From: Mesotaenium endlicherianum
Taxonomy: Eukaryota; Streptophyta; Zygnematophyceae; Zygnematales; Mesotaeniaceae
Length of the DNA stretch: 64,000 bases
Assembly: GCA_009602735.1 (NCBI GenBank)
Contig: WELA01007584.1
Location: forward strand, 202,234 to 266,233
Direction of reading: 5' to 3'
The position numbers and the translations under genes are program-made. The notes beneath the pieces are model-generated. The model saw only the letters and a program-made list of their open reading frames with translations. It ran no database searches and had not been told where the DNA came from. The number at the start of each line of letters is the position of its first letter. The first letter of the stretch is position 1. Positions 12,435 through 25,256 of the stretch are shown here, one piece after another.

Positions 12435-13379
12435 TCACCTTTTGACTCGTACACCTTGCTGGTTCCCCCAAGCTGAAGTAAGTCTAAGGACACTAAATAC
12501 CTGCTGTACTGTTCTGAAGCTAGTCCGGGTAAGTAAGAGGGTATTACTCAATATGTACTATTATAGCATGTGGGAAAAAACCTTCTTAAAATGACTTCGA
12601 AGGGTCTTTCGTTTCTTCACGGCTTCTATGGTGAAGTAGTCTGGCAAAACCTGTGCAGCTTCCATCTGATTTAAAATCTCGATACCTTTCTCCACATTGT
12701 TGTCCCTAGCACAAATTTCCACTAACTGATTGTAGACGGCTGTAGAGGGCTTCACGTTATACTCATTCTCCATGCGACTCATCAACTGCTGAATACTGAT
12801 CCACTCCGCTGGCTTTCTCCTTCCATATGCTCTCAGTAGTACCCCAAATGCCACATCATCCGGTTCTAGAGCAGAGCCTTTAGAAAAGTACCTGTCGAAT
12901 ACACGTTGAGCTAAAGGCAGGTCTTTGCAGCGCACACAACAGTCCACCAAGGCAGTGACTGCAAAAGCATCTGGAGACAGACCCTCAGCTTGCATTCGAG
13001 CCAAAGCTTCAACTGCTTGGGCCAGCTTCCCTTCTTTCCCAAATTGCCGTATTCTCCGGGTAACTTCTGCTCTAGTTTCGTTCTCATCTGTTTCGGCGGA
13101 TTGTATATCTCCACTGAAACTATTTACAAAGAACGACTCAATCCTAGCAGTACCTTTCTCGATTTGGAAGCCCTTCTTCCATCTCTGATTAGCGGAAAGT
13201 GAGCTGGCGGCCAATGAAGGGCAGGGACCAGGGCTTCTCAAGAGAAATATAGGCATTCGAGGCCTGAAGTGGCAAAGAGGCGATAGCAATCGTCGCCCCT
13301 CAATCTTCTTAAACACCTGGCTACTTTTAAAAACAGGTATGTGAGGTGGTGTGAGCGCTACCGCCATGAGGCCAGACAT
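12435..13379 (-). CDS. Small pentatricopeptide repeat (PPR) protein
   Basis: The main exon (12582-13379) opens with MSGLMAVAL and a basic, Ser/Leu-rich stretch that could be an organelle-targeting peptide. From about residue 103 come four helical repeats of about 35 residues, with typical PPR features: A..L...M...G..PD, V..FD.....G..PD, a third unit with PAEW and PST, and a fourth with I.E.M....V.PD. PPR proteins bind organellar RNA in a sequence-specific way and act in its processing, splicing or translation. The main exon can run unspliced to a stop at 12561. An 81-nt intron (12501-12581, GT...CAG) would instead join in phase to 12435-12500, adding 21 residues and a stop; I favour the spliced form because the junction is in frame. 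It has no close partner gene, and it diverges from the tRNA and RRF genes. The RNA target is unknown. Confidence 0.75.
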
Positions 13380-13417
13380 TTTTTGTGCTCTTTAGAAATA
13401 GACACTGATTCTCTCGG

Positions 13418-13426
13418 CTTTATATA
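13418..13426 (-). promoter_or_regulatory. Candidate TATA box of the PPR gene
   Basis: On the minus strand this reads TATATAAAG, about 40 bases upstream of the PPR start codon at 13379. At usual TATA spacing the transcript would start near 13390, giving a very short leader. This is positional inference only. Confidence 0.35.
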
Positions 13427-13520
13427 GCAGAAGAACGACTTCCAAATGATGTGGCGCTCAAAGAAGCACGCGCAATTTAAAACATTAGTATTTGTACTAG
13501 TGCTCACCTTGCATATCCGA

Positions 13521-13612
13521 GAGCATTTGGCCGAGTGGTTAAGGCGCGCGCCTGCTAAAGCGCAGCTCAGTGCGTGGGATTTCCCGCGAGAGTTCGAATC
13601 TCTCAGTGCTCG
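13521..13612 (+). tRNA. tRNA-Ser(GCU) with a short intron
   Basis: The acceptor arms GAGCATT (13521-13527) and AGTGCTC (13605-13611) pair fully with one G-U, followed by discriminator G. A box TGGCCGAGTGG and B box GTTCGAATC are both present, and the T stem is GAGAG/CTCTC. A long variable arm (GGGATTTCCC) marks a class II tRNA. The anticodon GCT is at 13554-13556. Without an intron the anticodon stem does not pair. Removing 11 bases (13558-13568) one base after the anticodon gives a five-pair stem, CGCGC with GTGCG. That is the canonical nuclear tRNA intron site, so I read it as intron-bearing. A T run at 13638-13642 could end Pol III transcription. Confidence 0.9.
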
Positions 13613-14038
13613 ATATGGGTACCGTGGGTAAGGTACGTTTTTGGCCTTCTTAAATGGGCATTTGATTCTTTCGGCACGATGTAAACTGTTAAGCTTTTAG
13701 GTGTTCGATTTCAACCATGTCTATATAATCAAGGGTACAATGCAATCATTATAACTATAGGGTAATTTTAAAGGGTACAGGCCTGCCCACTTCGGCCGAT
13801 GTTTTCCTGACTGCTGAAACTGTCCCGAGAAGCAGGAAAGGTCAATCCTCATCTACGAAGTTCAGAGGGTGCTTGAAGCCACTTGAAGCTGCTTGAAGCC
13901 CTCGAAGCAGACGCAACTGAAAGCCTGGTCACATGTGCCCCTTACACTAGATACAGCAACGCAATAAAGCGAAGAATTGCATTCACGAACTCCACGTACT
14001 TGCGGGGGCCAGTTAAGACGTAGCAAATTGTGGTGAAC

Positions 14039-17000
14039 ATGGCTTCCGTTATTTTTTCTGCACAAGTTGCTGTGGCTTCTGCTCTGGGGAACGTATGCAA
14101 GCAGAACAGCCACAGGCGAGCTTCAGGTCAGCTTTTTTAAGATTGTGCAGCTGACGCTTCATCTTGTCTTTCTTTTGGACGCCTTTTTTCCAGCTGGTGT
14201 TAAGCCCTTGAATGGCACTCGCTTATGTTTCAGGCACGACTGTGGCCTCGCTCAGCCCACGAAGGTTGAAATGTCCCGTCACGGTTCTACGACCACAAAT
14301 GCCCGGGATGCAGGCTCTAGCTGCCCAGACTCACCCAAGACCAAGAGTTCAAACGTAAGGCCTATGACAGCCAACTGGAGTGGCAGTGCTAGACTTACTT
14401 CGGATATTACTAGTGGCAACATTCATCGAAGGAATTTTGGTCGTAGACATCATATGATTTTTCACCTTGTATGCGTGTAGTTATATTCGCACCTATTCGT
14501 ATTGGTGCATGACGTTCTTTTGCTTCTGTAGCTTGTCAAAGATGTCATACATGATGATGGCAAGCTTTCGGGATGACCACCAAGCTTTCTGGGCCATTTG
14601 TGGTTCTTCTGCAGGGCTACATTGACAAAGTGTGCAACTGCAGAAGAGGTGGAAGAGGAGAAGGAGCTCATAGAAGCTGATGCGGTCAGTGCACGTTGTC
14701 TTGTTGTCTTTTGCTGTTTTCCTCCGCAAATGAAAGAAGAATTGAGATGGCACATGCATGGGGTCATTGAAGCAACGCTTGCCAGCTTGTCAGCTTGCTA
14801 TGAGCTGATGGATGTCTAGTGCTGGCAATGGGGCTCGTTGTCTACATCATTTCTTTGGTGATAGTGCCTGCTGCTTAGCACATCCGTGGCCAAGGCCACT
14901 GTCACACATTTTCACGCGTACCCAACGTGCACAATGAGGAAAGACAACGTGCTCTTGCACAGGCCAATGTACATGAGCACGGGCAAGCATGCACGAGGTC
15001 TGTGCTTGTCTAATACCTGGCTGCAGCTAGACCCTCCAATTCATTAGGCCGGACTTCTATATTCTCTGCAGCTTCAGAGCACATGTCAAAGTGCCTCCCT
15101 CCTGGAGGCTTTGCGCAAGCAGCCTATGTAGTGCTTGGACCCAAAGTCTTGGGCTTGCGCGGTATGACCCAGCAAGAGAGAGGCACCGGAGAGGAAGTGG
15201 GGTGGCAGGCGTGAGGGGAGGATGGCGGAGGTGGGGGCGGGGAGGCAGGGCAGCTGGTGGGAGTGTGTCCAAGTCCAGAGAGGCACATGCGCGTACTATA
15301 TGCTGTGACTGAGGGGGGAAACAAGAAGGGCAGGCCTTGTCCACGCGCACAGGAAGCTTCCTCTCGCATTGTCAGAAGTTCAAACCGCCAGCCCTGCCAA
15401 GCAGAGAGCGCACACAGACCCTGCTCAGGCCCCCATGCTCAGGCTCCCATTCGTGGGCCGCGACGAGAGCTCCTCCTGCAGAAGCAGCAGCCTGCTGACC
15501 CAGCAACTTGGTTGTGTGGGGTGTGGGCGCGAGTGTGCCTGCGTGCGTGCGTGCGCGCGCGGCGTGCAGCTGGAGCGCATGGAGAAGTCGCTGACGTCGG
15601 TGAGGAACAACTTCAGCACCATCAGGACGGGGCGCGCCAGCTCCACCTTGCTGGACCGCGTCGAGGTGCCGGCTACGGACGCCTCTCCACCCTGTCCACC
15701 CTCTCCATCCTCCCTCCCCCGCTCCGCCCCTGCCTGCTCCCCTCCTCTTCCCGTCCTCCTCCTCCTCCTCTTGCCAGGCCCCCCTTCGGCGTCCTGTTAA
15801 GAGCGCACAAGGTCCCCACTACTCAACACTTGCTGAGTACTTGCTGAGTGCAGGCTTGTGCCTGCCGGGCTTGACTCCTAAGGGTCCAGCCCCCACCTGG
15901 CACACGCTGGTTCCCTGAAGGGACCAGCTGTGGAGCTTGGCTGCCGCTGCTCGTCCTGGATCAACCACGGGTGGAGGCAGGGTCCCGGCAGGTGGCCAGC
16001 CCGGGAGAGTGCAGCTGTCCGGACACACTCTCGCTCTCTCCTCATGGATTGAACCGGGAGCTGCCAAAAAAGCGTGTGCCGGATCTGTTCTCGCCAATAG
16101 AGGGCTGTCTGAACGAGGGCAGTTAGACAGTTGCCAGCTGGAAAGCTGATCTGCCAGGTGTAGGGCACTTTGGGAGCCCTTCTAGAAAGAGCAAGGCAGG
16201 CAGGGGGGGGTTCTTGGGTTGCAGTTTGGGCCCCGGGAACTGAAGGTAAGAGGGCAGGGAAGGGTGGGGCCGGGGGGGGGGTTGGAAGTGGGGTGGAACT
16301 CCAAAGCATATATAAAATTCCGCCCTGTGTGTATCCTCTTCTTGGCAGCCTCCCCGGGCTTCAGGAGGGCCATGCTGGGATAGGAGTCTGAGGAGCTCTC
16401 CTCCCTGTGCAGTCTCTGCAGAGGGAGGGATGCGGGTGGGACCGCGAGCGGAGTAGTGTAACAGGAGCTCTGCGTCCCACTCAAATCCTTCAAAGTTCAA
16501 AACTACAACTATTCCCCTATCACAAACAGCACAACGACACGCCCGATCTGGGAAGTCCAGGACCCTATATCTGAACCTTGTATCTCCCCGAAGCCGAGCC
16601 CCCAGGGCAACGATACGCCTGCAGCTTCCAGCCCACTCAAACCTTGTTACCTATTCAGTCCTTCTGCCCAATATACTATACGGTGCCAGCTGTTGCTGCC
16701 AGCCGGCAGCTGTGACAGGCTTACTGGGTGAGCCCTCAGAGTGGCCCTTCCGGGCTCCTCACTGTGACTGTTGACGCAAACAAGCGGCCAAAAGAAGAAA
16801 ACAGGACGAGCTGCCGCTAGGTCGTGACTACATGCGGGTCTCTTCCGGCTGCCCCCAGTGTCTGAGCTCAGTCTCTAGCTCTAGCTCTAGCTCCAGCTTG
16901 CCAGCTGGCGGAGCATTGCATCAGCAGGAGCAGCATGAGCAGCAGCCGTGGGGAGGATACTTACCGGAAGAGAAGAGGAGGGCCGGGGTTTGCTTCTGTG

Positions 17001-20000
17001 TGTGCGTGTGTGGTCTCTGGGCGCCCCTCTAGAAGTAGCAACAGAAGGGTCTCAACGAGGTGCCTGCCAGTTGGCTGTCCTGGCTGGGCGTGAATGTTCT
17101 GCTGCCAGGTGGAGTACTATGGCTCCTACGTCAACATCAAGACCATTGCTCAGATTCAGACGCCAGATGGCAGCACCATAATGATCTCCCCATTTGACAA
17201 GTCTAGGTGCGTCCCCCTCTCTCTCACCCTCTTTCTCTTGCGGGCGCTTCGGCATGTCTTACTCTTCCCTGCCAGCTGGCAGCAGCCAATGTGTTAGCCT
17301 GCGACTCCTCTCCTGACTTCCAAAGAGTAAGTCACGGCAGCTTCGCCTGCAGTGAGCGTTCCTTTGTTGTCTGTGTCACTGTCTGGGCCAAAAAAGGGCT
17401 CAGGTGAGGGCCCTGTGCAACGAGTGTCTCTGGTCACGTTGTGTTGCGCACCCGGGAAGGGGAGGACAACGTTAAGGCATTCTAAGAGGACTGCGTGGGC
17501 TCTCTGTCTCCCTTAACGCGTTTGTTGTGGGAGGGAGCTGTGCGCAGCCTGAAGAGCATAGAGAAGGCTATAGTGAAGTCGGACCTGGGGCTGACGCCCA
17601 ACAACGACGGCTCCGTCATCCGCCTCTCCATCCCGCAGCTCACAGCGGACCGCAGGAAGGTGCGTGCTACTGATGTCTCGCTGTCGCCCGTGCTGACGTG
17701 TGTGTTACTCGGTGTGAGGCCAGTGGAATGAGTTGGAGTGAGCTGACACGAGACAAGACACTGGTTACAGGGAGCAGATTGTGCAGCTTGTACGTGCCCC
17801 CCAAGTGTCGCGCTGACGTTGCAATTGCAGCACAAGGCATAGGGGGTGGAGGATGGAAGGCGGGGAAATAATGAAGCGACGCGCTGAGGTGGTGTATGCG
17901 GCAGGAACAGATTCTGCACCATCTCACGGTGTGCGTGCATCTCTCCATATGTGTGTGTGCGTACGTTCATGTACGTGTGCATGTGGCTGCTGCTGCTGCA
18001 GGAGCTGCTTAAGACTGTGTCCAAGTTGGCGGAGGAGGGAAAGGTCAGTCATTCACTCCCCCCTACTGGCCAGGCCTATTCCATTACGCCCCTCCTCTCC
18101 CTCTCCCTCCCTCTCTCCCTCCTTGCACTCCCTCCTTCAAGTCCTTGCAACTGTGGCAGTCGCGGTGCGGATGTTGCTCTTGATCTTTGATCTCGCTGCA
18201 GTCCATCGACCACTGCACGCGCACATCCCCGCTCTTCTTGGGCTGGCTGCTGAGGACGAAAGGATGAAAGAGCCGAACGAGCACTCCCATTGCGTGTGGC
18301 ACGCGCCGAGCGGAAAGCAGGCAGGACGGGGCGCAGCTGCCGCAGGGGCCCAGAAGTGAGCGCATACCTGTGGGCTTGCTCATCTGAATGACCCGGGCAC
18401 GGAAAGAGTGACCTAGAATGGAGTGGGACACGACGTGGTGGGTGGGCCTGGATGCTCGCTAGCGAGGCTTCTGCTTCCTCTTCTTCCTCTTCTTCCTCTT
18501 CCTCCCATAAGAGACAGACAGACAGACACATTGATTGAGAGACAGAAGGAAGGCAGGGTGGAGAGGCACCCCTGCCGGCTGGTACTATACAAGGAAGGGA
18601 GGAGGGAGCTTAACGTGTCCTGTGGAGCCGTCGACCTAGCATGATCTCTTGCTGGCTATTGCCAGCAGGCACGCAAGAGTAGGATCAGTATAATCTGCGC
18701 GCAGGATGCACAGAAAAAGAGTGAATGCAAGTTTTCCCTGTCGGGGGGGCGATTTGCCTGCAGGTCTATTGGCTTGGCTTTTGCCCGATACATATCATTA
18801 CCGCGTCTTATGTCAGCACCCCTGTGTCGTCCGTCTCCAGGTGGCGCTGAGGAACGTGCGGAGGGACGCCATCAAGGCCTATGAGAAGCTAGAAAAGGTG
18901 CCCCACACCCCCCTTCACTTTTCCTGCCCACCCTTCAGCCACTCCTTGCACCCCCTACCTTTCCCGCCTTTCCCGACCCTTACGAATTGTGAGCTATGAA
19001 TAGTAGTGAGCTCTGGCTGCACAATTTTGGGGGACTCGGCTGTCTGCTTTTGCTCTTCTCTATCTTTCTGCCTTTTTTTATGTTTCTTCTTGAGGGCGTA
19101 GGGGGGCCCGGCGGGAGGTTGGTGGTTCTGGGTAGGTGTTAAATGCCGATGTGGATGACAAGCAGGAGGGGGAAGGGGGCACGTGAAGGCCACTTCAGCC
19201 TGATTTTTTGCATTCGCAGGTCCTTAAGAAGAGAACAAGGTAGTGCTGCAGGGCAGAAGCCTTGCTGCGGCTGGCTGGCTGTCGACTGCTGGCAGGACTT
19301 TGCCTTGTCAGCTCCTTGAATCGTTGCTTGTGCGTCTCCCGTTGCTTGAAACTCTGCTGGGAGGGAGGAGGGAGGAAAAAGGTACACGTCTTGCCGTCGC
19401 CCCACGCTGCGGCTGTGCAGATAGTGCTATCTTTATGATGGTAGCCTTACACGCACGTCTGCGTGTATGTATGTCCCATCTAACTGGAACGGTGCTTGTC
19501 CGCATGTGCCACGTGGCGCAGGAGAAGAAGATGTCGGAGGATAACGTGAAGGACTTGTCGGCAGATATGCAGGTATGCAGACTCAGCTAGCACGTACATA
19601 ATTATCGCTGCTTGGGGATGTCATTTTTGGAACAATCCTCACACGCATGTGATTATTACGGTTGGTGAGACGTGTATCAAGTCGACCCCTTCGAGAAAGT
19701 TTTCGCTTTGTCAGCCTGAGACGTCTTATCTATGCACATGTCCGTTTCCCGCAAAGAATAGAAAAATGATACAGAAAGTTGATAAGCTCGCTGCTTCAGC
19801 TCCAGCTCTCTAGATGGCACACTTGAGGAAAGGTGTGAATTTTCTTGGTTGTTTCCTGCGTGGCAGTTACTAGTGGTGCAAGACGAGAGAACAATGATAG
19901 CATTTGATTATGTAACATCCCCAGTGTTTGAGAATCTAAACACTTGACGTTGTCAGCCGCAAGCTTTCTGTTTTCATACTACAAGTGAATTAGGTCGTAA

Positions 20001-20785
20001 CCGTAAACCCATCAGGTCAGTTACACAACACCCAATGCGTACATTATTATGACTGGGCCTGCGTGTCATGTTGATTCTTGACCTTTTCCTTTTTGAGACT
20101 TTCCCCTGCCCGACTTTCTCCTGCCCGTGGCTGAGCAGAAATTGACTGACGAGTATGTGAAGAAGGTGGAGGCCATCCTCAAAGCCAAGGAGAAGGTAGA
20201 GCTGCAGAGCACCACCTCCTCGTGCAAATCGTTTCTCTGCCGCATCCCTTATTGGAAAGCAGAGCCAGCTCTTTGTGTGCAAGCTTGGCATCAAGCCTAT
20301 GCATGGCCCTCATGTGTCCCTGAAAAAGAAAAAAGAAAACTGCAATGAACCTCAAGAGTGTGTCGCGGGACCCCTTGTGTGCTCTTCGTAGAGTCCGGGA
20401 GAAATGAGAATTTGTGCGTGCATTCCGTCTGGTGGTCAGCTACCCTTTGAGGGAGGAATGCAAAAGGAATGCTATTCAATTCCCCGTCTGGCTCATTGCA
20501 CTTGCACCTCCTTCTTCTCAGTGTGCCATTGAGGTACTTTGTACTTGTTTTTCACTGTTCAGCTTTTAGCGGACGTGCAATATGTTTAAGCCTTGCACGA
20601 GTTCCATTTGCTCACTCCTTCCCCTTCACCTCATTCATTTTCAAACCTCCCCCACCCCCCCCCCCNGCGCTCAGTTCTGGGGCTCAAGCACGAGTACAGA
20701 GCATGAGCTCGAGGGTAACAAGCCCCACGCACTCCCTCTCTTCTTCACACACGCACATACACCTCACACATCCCCCTGTCCCCCC

Positions 20786-20817
<32 letters not shown>

Positions 20818-21083
20818 ATATGTGTCTGGCTTGCTGTTGGCCTCTTGTCACGTTGATTGCAAGCCTGCTGGGTAAAGGGACTCCAATGTATTTGGTCGCT
20901 CCCTTACTGATGAAGGAAAACAAACGGCGTTGTGAATCCTCGTGTACTGCTTGTCAAGGACTTTGGGGGATCAGGATTTTGAAGTAAGTGGAGGATGCGG
21001 TGTACGATGACCAATCCAAGTGATGTATATTTGATGCTAATGCTTTCCCTTTGATTGGAATGCAGGAATTGGCAAGCGTTTAA
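14039..21083 (+). CDS. RRF: Chloroplast ribosome recycling factor (11 exons)
   Basis: RRF works with EF-G to split the post-termination 70S ribosome; the plant nuclear form acts in the chloroplast. Exons by eye: 14039-14126, 14194-14354, 14631-14684, 15570-15665, 17109-17206, 17548-17659, 18002-18043, 18841-18897, 19522-19572, 20139-20195, 21066-21083. Total is 277 aa, close to the plant family size. Exons 1-2 encode a Ser/Thr/Arg-rich transit peptide. The mature part shows family landmarks: [70 protein letters not shown], and [12 protein letters not shown]. The acceptor of exon 3 was chosen by phase (AAAG before TGT) and is the least certain junction. The last exon codes only five residues (ELASV) and a stop. 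Introns are long relative to exons and carry many spurious open frames. Confidence 0.93.
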
Positions 21084-24000
21084 GGATTCTTGTTGAGTGA
21101 AGAATAGACGAGTGACGCAAAGCGTCATTTGCTGAGTGCGGCTGCTCCAGGTAGGAGTCCTCAATCGAGGACGGGGGCAGAAGGCTTTGGCCTTCAGGTG
21201 GTGATGTAGTTTGATCAAAGCATGAGGCTCATGCTTATGTGCTGAGCAACATTTTATGATTGAGATAAATTATGGTAAGTCTATTTGTACCGATCCGAAA
21301 AAAGCACTGGTGGCAAAAGCAAAGCGATTCACTCCCAACGCTGTGTCCTTCAATGTTACGAGAAGCATGCGTCTTCTCTGCCTAATATGTGAAAACATTT
21401 TTTCGCCTCGTATTCGTCACTGATTGTAATTTCCTGTGACCAATTCTGCAGTTATGTGCCACATCTCCTAGTTTTGTTCACTGCGCTCATGTAAGGGGAG
21501 CTGACGTGGTGAGCGAACCAGGAAAAGATGTGATCTCATGTTGTGAGATAGGCAATAAACTTGAAAAAGTCGTCGGTGTCGCGACTACTATCCGTTTGAC
21601 GGTGCCGCACGCGCAGCGCAAGCTACGGCCACCCAGGTACCGAAAGTCAACGTTGACTCACCGACCACTTGACTGATTACGTCGCAGTCAGGGTTATGTT
21701 GGCGTCAAGACCACTGGCAAGGGGTCAATGTCAATGTGCCCCACACCCAAGGATGCGGGAGGTTTTGACAGCATAGACAGCCGCGAGGCTAGAAGCTGGG
21801 GATCAGTGATGAGCCGCCCAGCAGGTACCAAGTCAGATTAAGCCAGGTCATGGCCGCAATGCCAAGATAGGTTACGGCCGCCCGGTTGGGAATCTTGAGC
21901 AAGTGGCATTTGCTTGTACACGCCGCTCAGGAGTTCTTAGCCATGAGCCAATTAGGCGTGACTGCCAGCTGAGAAGCTAAGCAGCCACGCGCGACAGTCA
22001 CGAGGTGTGCATGCATGCTGAGTGACTACGAGTTTGAGTTGAGCATGGCTAGGCAGAAGCGACATGCAGCTAAGCTTTGTGACTAAGCACGGCATTCTCG
22101 AAAGATGACGCTGTGTGGTGCCTGCGAAAGGCACGAATCTTGCCTGAGACATGTCATTCACTCTCACGCACTTTTGCCAAGAAGCAGAAGGAGCAGAAGG
22201 AGCAGAAGGAAGGAGAAGAAGGGCGCGAAGAAGAAGAAGGAGTTCCCAAGGCCATTGGAGAGCCGAGGCCCCACGCATCTGCCGATGCTGAAGATTCTTC
22301 TCAGTGTATCATAGATAAGTTAGGATTGTAGGGATTCCCAAGAGGGAATCCCACTGTTGGAAGTAGGAGAACTGCAGAATAGAATCTGCTATGAGATTAG
22401 CACAGATTTGGCCAAACGCCACAAGTGTGTGTGAAGCAGCCTTAAAATGGTGAGTTGTGTGTTAGTTTTCAAGTTCTCAGTAGGACGGAAGTCTCTTACT
22501 TCCACATAGGCTTTATGCCTTAAAGTTCTTGGGTTCACAGGCGAGCAAATTGTAGTTTGCAGAAATCACACTCTAAGCAGCTTGACATACAACGTCAGAT
22601 TCAGAGAAAATTGCCCTTCAGGCTTTCGCTTAACTTTCACAAAGTCACAGCTTACAAAACTCTGAAACTACACTTCTATGCTGGCCTGGGTCAAGCTCTT
22701 CACTTAACACCGCGCCTTAACAGTTCTTCACTGCCAGGCTAGGCTCGCTAAGTTCTTCACTGAGAGCTTTATTTGCCAATACTACCCTCTCTCTTCGAGA
22801 TGCGATTGCGACTTCTGAGAACTTGGAAACTAACACACAACTCATCATTACTATGGCTGATGAAGAATGGAGACCTCACTGGTAAGTTGGCTCGCTGGGC
22901 TCTTAAGCTACTAAGTCCATCGGCGTCGTTGATCAAGTATTTTCAAAATTTTCTGCTAAGTCTTAGGATAAGCAGATGGTGAGAGCTGGGTGAAGGAGAA
23001 CATTGCTCTGAGTGTTGGTCATGGTTGCATGGTGCAAGTTCAGGAGCCCAGGGATGGGTCAACCTTGCTAAGGCTTGTCATCGACACACGTGCGGAGGTT
23101 GATCGACCATGTTTTCCCACACTTGAGGAGGGCCACCAACACATCGACCAGGTCGAAGGCACACGTGCTGGAAGGCTACGCCCGTGCCGAGGGACCGACA
23201 CTGTTAGGCACGACGGCGGTTCCACACGATAGCATGCAGGGACAGTTATCGATGATATAATATTATTAGTGGCGTCAGTTTCAGGGTACCCGAGTCGTGC
23301 TGTACGCGCGACTAGTGACCTCGTACATGTTAAGAAGCAGCCATCAGTTTGGATCTGTCAAAGGTCCGAGAGTAAGGTTGTGAATAAATCCAAATTCGAC
23401 AGCTTAAGCAACAATTGTGTAGGCCTCCTCGTGCATGCAGCTTGAGATCAGGTCGCATTGGAGGGACCGATCACCATGTACTTCCGTGCCGTTCAAGGCG
23501 TCATTTATGTGTCTACCACACAATTGTGTGCTGCGTCGTCTGACTGAAGGTGATTATGAGGCCTCAATTTCCACGTCGATCTGCGGAATGCACTGTTACT
23601 AGCACACTCGACTGCTTCCATAAGAATTGGCTCGCGAAACTAGTGCATTCGCAGAAGAACCATAGGGCATCCTGAAATAAGCTGTTTGTGTCTGCTTTCT
23701 TTGACCAAATGCTAGCCTTTAAGTGCGAACAAATATAACTAAAAGCTCATTTTTGTACACTCGCATCTCACTCGAGCATGTTTGAGAACTTTATTTCCTT
23801 CTAGTGTCTGTGCGTGTCATTTCTATTACTGGTGTTCCAACTTTTAAAGCCTCTTTAGTGCATGTGCTCCAAGCTGACCCGTTGCAGCACAGGTTGAAAG
23901 TGGTTGCTGCACTTTGCACCATGTATGACCGTCGCATATGCCCATCCCACAGCAGCCAGAATTTCTTGACCTTGCTTTTCAGGCCTGCAATCAAATCAAC

Positions 24001-24126
24001 CATGACTTCAAGTTGTACAAACTTCAAGCTCTAGGCAGCACAAAAAACCACTACCAACTGACTTGATACCTGGAGACCCAATAGCTTCTGTTTTGGCTCA
24101 CATGTCTTGAGATTTAAGGCTAATAA
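21084..24126. other. 3' region of RRF and intergenic stretch
   Basis: The first few hundred bases are probably the RRF 3' untranslated region; an AATAAA-like signal lies near 21551. A (GAAGGAGCA)-like purine run occurs near 22190-22240. Short open frames at 22105, 22773 and 23040 show no recognisable domain. I see no supported gene. Confidence 0.45.
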
Positions 24127-24271
24127 ATGGCGATTGTAAGCAGCTGGATGTCTGTCAGCCCACGAGGCGGCCACTCAATTCCAGGCGCTGCTGAAAGCAG
24201 CAGCAGCAGCAGCAGCGTGTGGAAGAGGTGGCTATCAGTGTCCTCCTTCGGGCGCCCCGCGCAACTCTCGG
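24127..24271 (+). CDS. Candidate first exon of the RING-H2 gene
   Basis: An ATG in good context (AAATGGC) opens a frame beginning MAIVSSWMSV and holding a short poly-Ser run coded by AGC repeats, in keeping with the Ser-rich style of the downstream protein. A donor at 24272 (GGTACG) leaves one base. The acceptor at 25256, before the large RING exon, needs exactly one base to enter frame. The phase match is suggestive but has a one-in-three chance of arising by accident. Confidence 0.35.
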
Positions 24272-25256
24272 GTACGATGCAGCAAGCTGCGCGTGGTTCT
24301 AACCCATGCAGTCGACGTGCGCAGTCACAGCCGTCAAAGTGAAATGCATGTGAATTTCGCGTTGCAAGCTGAGGTGTCCCACTTGCAAATGGAGTTTTTG
24401 CCTCGCAAAGTGCTTCGCGGAGAGATTGTGCAGCTGAATTTCTTCGTGCACTTGCTGGTTTCAGCTGCTTCACAGGTCATTGAGCCACCAATTTCTTAGA
24501 GAGTTTCACCAGCCAAGGGCGCCCCCAATTCGCTGCAATGTGCACGCAACATTGCTGGCAATTAAATCATAAATGTAACCCACATTTTCTCAGATTGCGT
24601 CCAGAGAGAGTACATAGACGGAGTAGAGGGGCCCTCCAGCTGCTTCCCAGAATGCCAGGCGGCCTCCCAGAGATGCTATCAGCCGCTACTGACTTCACAT
24701 ACACTTCTTTGACATGGTCTGCCTCTACCATGTTCCGCTGCACTTCAGCCATGGGCCCCAACGGGTACTTGTTTCCGGCAGCTGGACGTGTTACAATCTA
24801 ATGTGAGGCTCTGCACTTTTGTGGATGGGGGTTTTTTTTGAGTGCTGATCCGACTTACTCAACCATACATGTCCGCAATTTGCTCACACAATTTCTGAGA
24901 AGGTGTTCAGCCCAGAAATATCATAATGGTGAAAGGAGAGAAGCATCATGTGCATGCAAGTGGCACCGATCCTGCGTCTACAATTTGGCCGTTTGAGCCA
25001 CTGTGAAACTTTGAAAGTGCTTCAATGTAATACTTTACGCAGTCGAGCAGGCCATCGGTTGCGCTCATTTCAACTGTCCATCATTTGAGCTCCCTTCAAG
25101 TGTCAAACATTATCTCGAACACTCGACCAACTTCCTTCTTGCCTCGCTTCAAAGACTTCTACTTGGACCTATGAATTTGCACCCTCGGCTGCACCTAAAC
25201 ACCCTGCACGCGTTTGTGCTGTGCTGTGTCACGGTCTGCTGCATTGGGGGAAGCAG

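Noticed and set aside
15057-18644. Many open frames of 60-196 codons on both strands
   Set aside because: They lie in GC-rich introns of the RRF gene, overlap each other in several frames and show no domain. The real coding parts are short exons within them.
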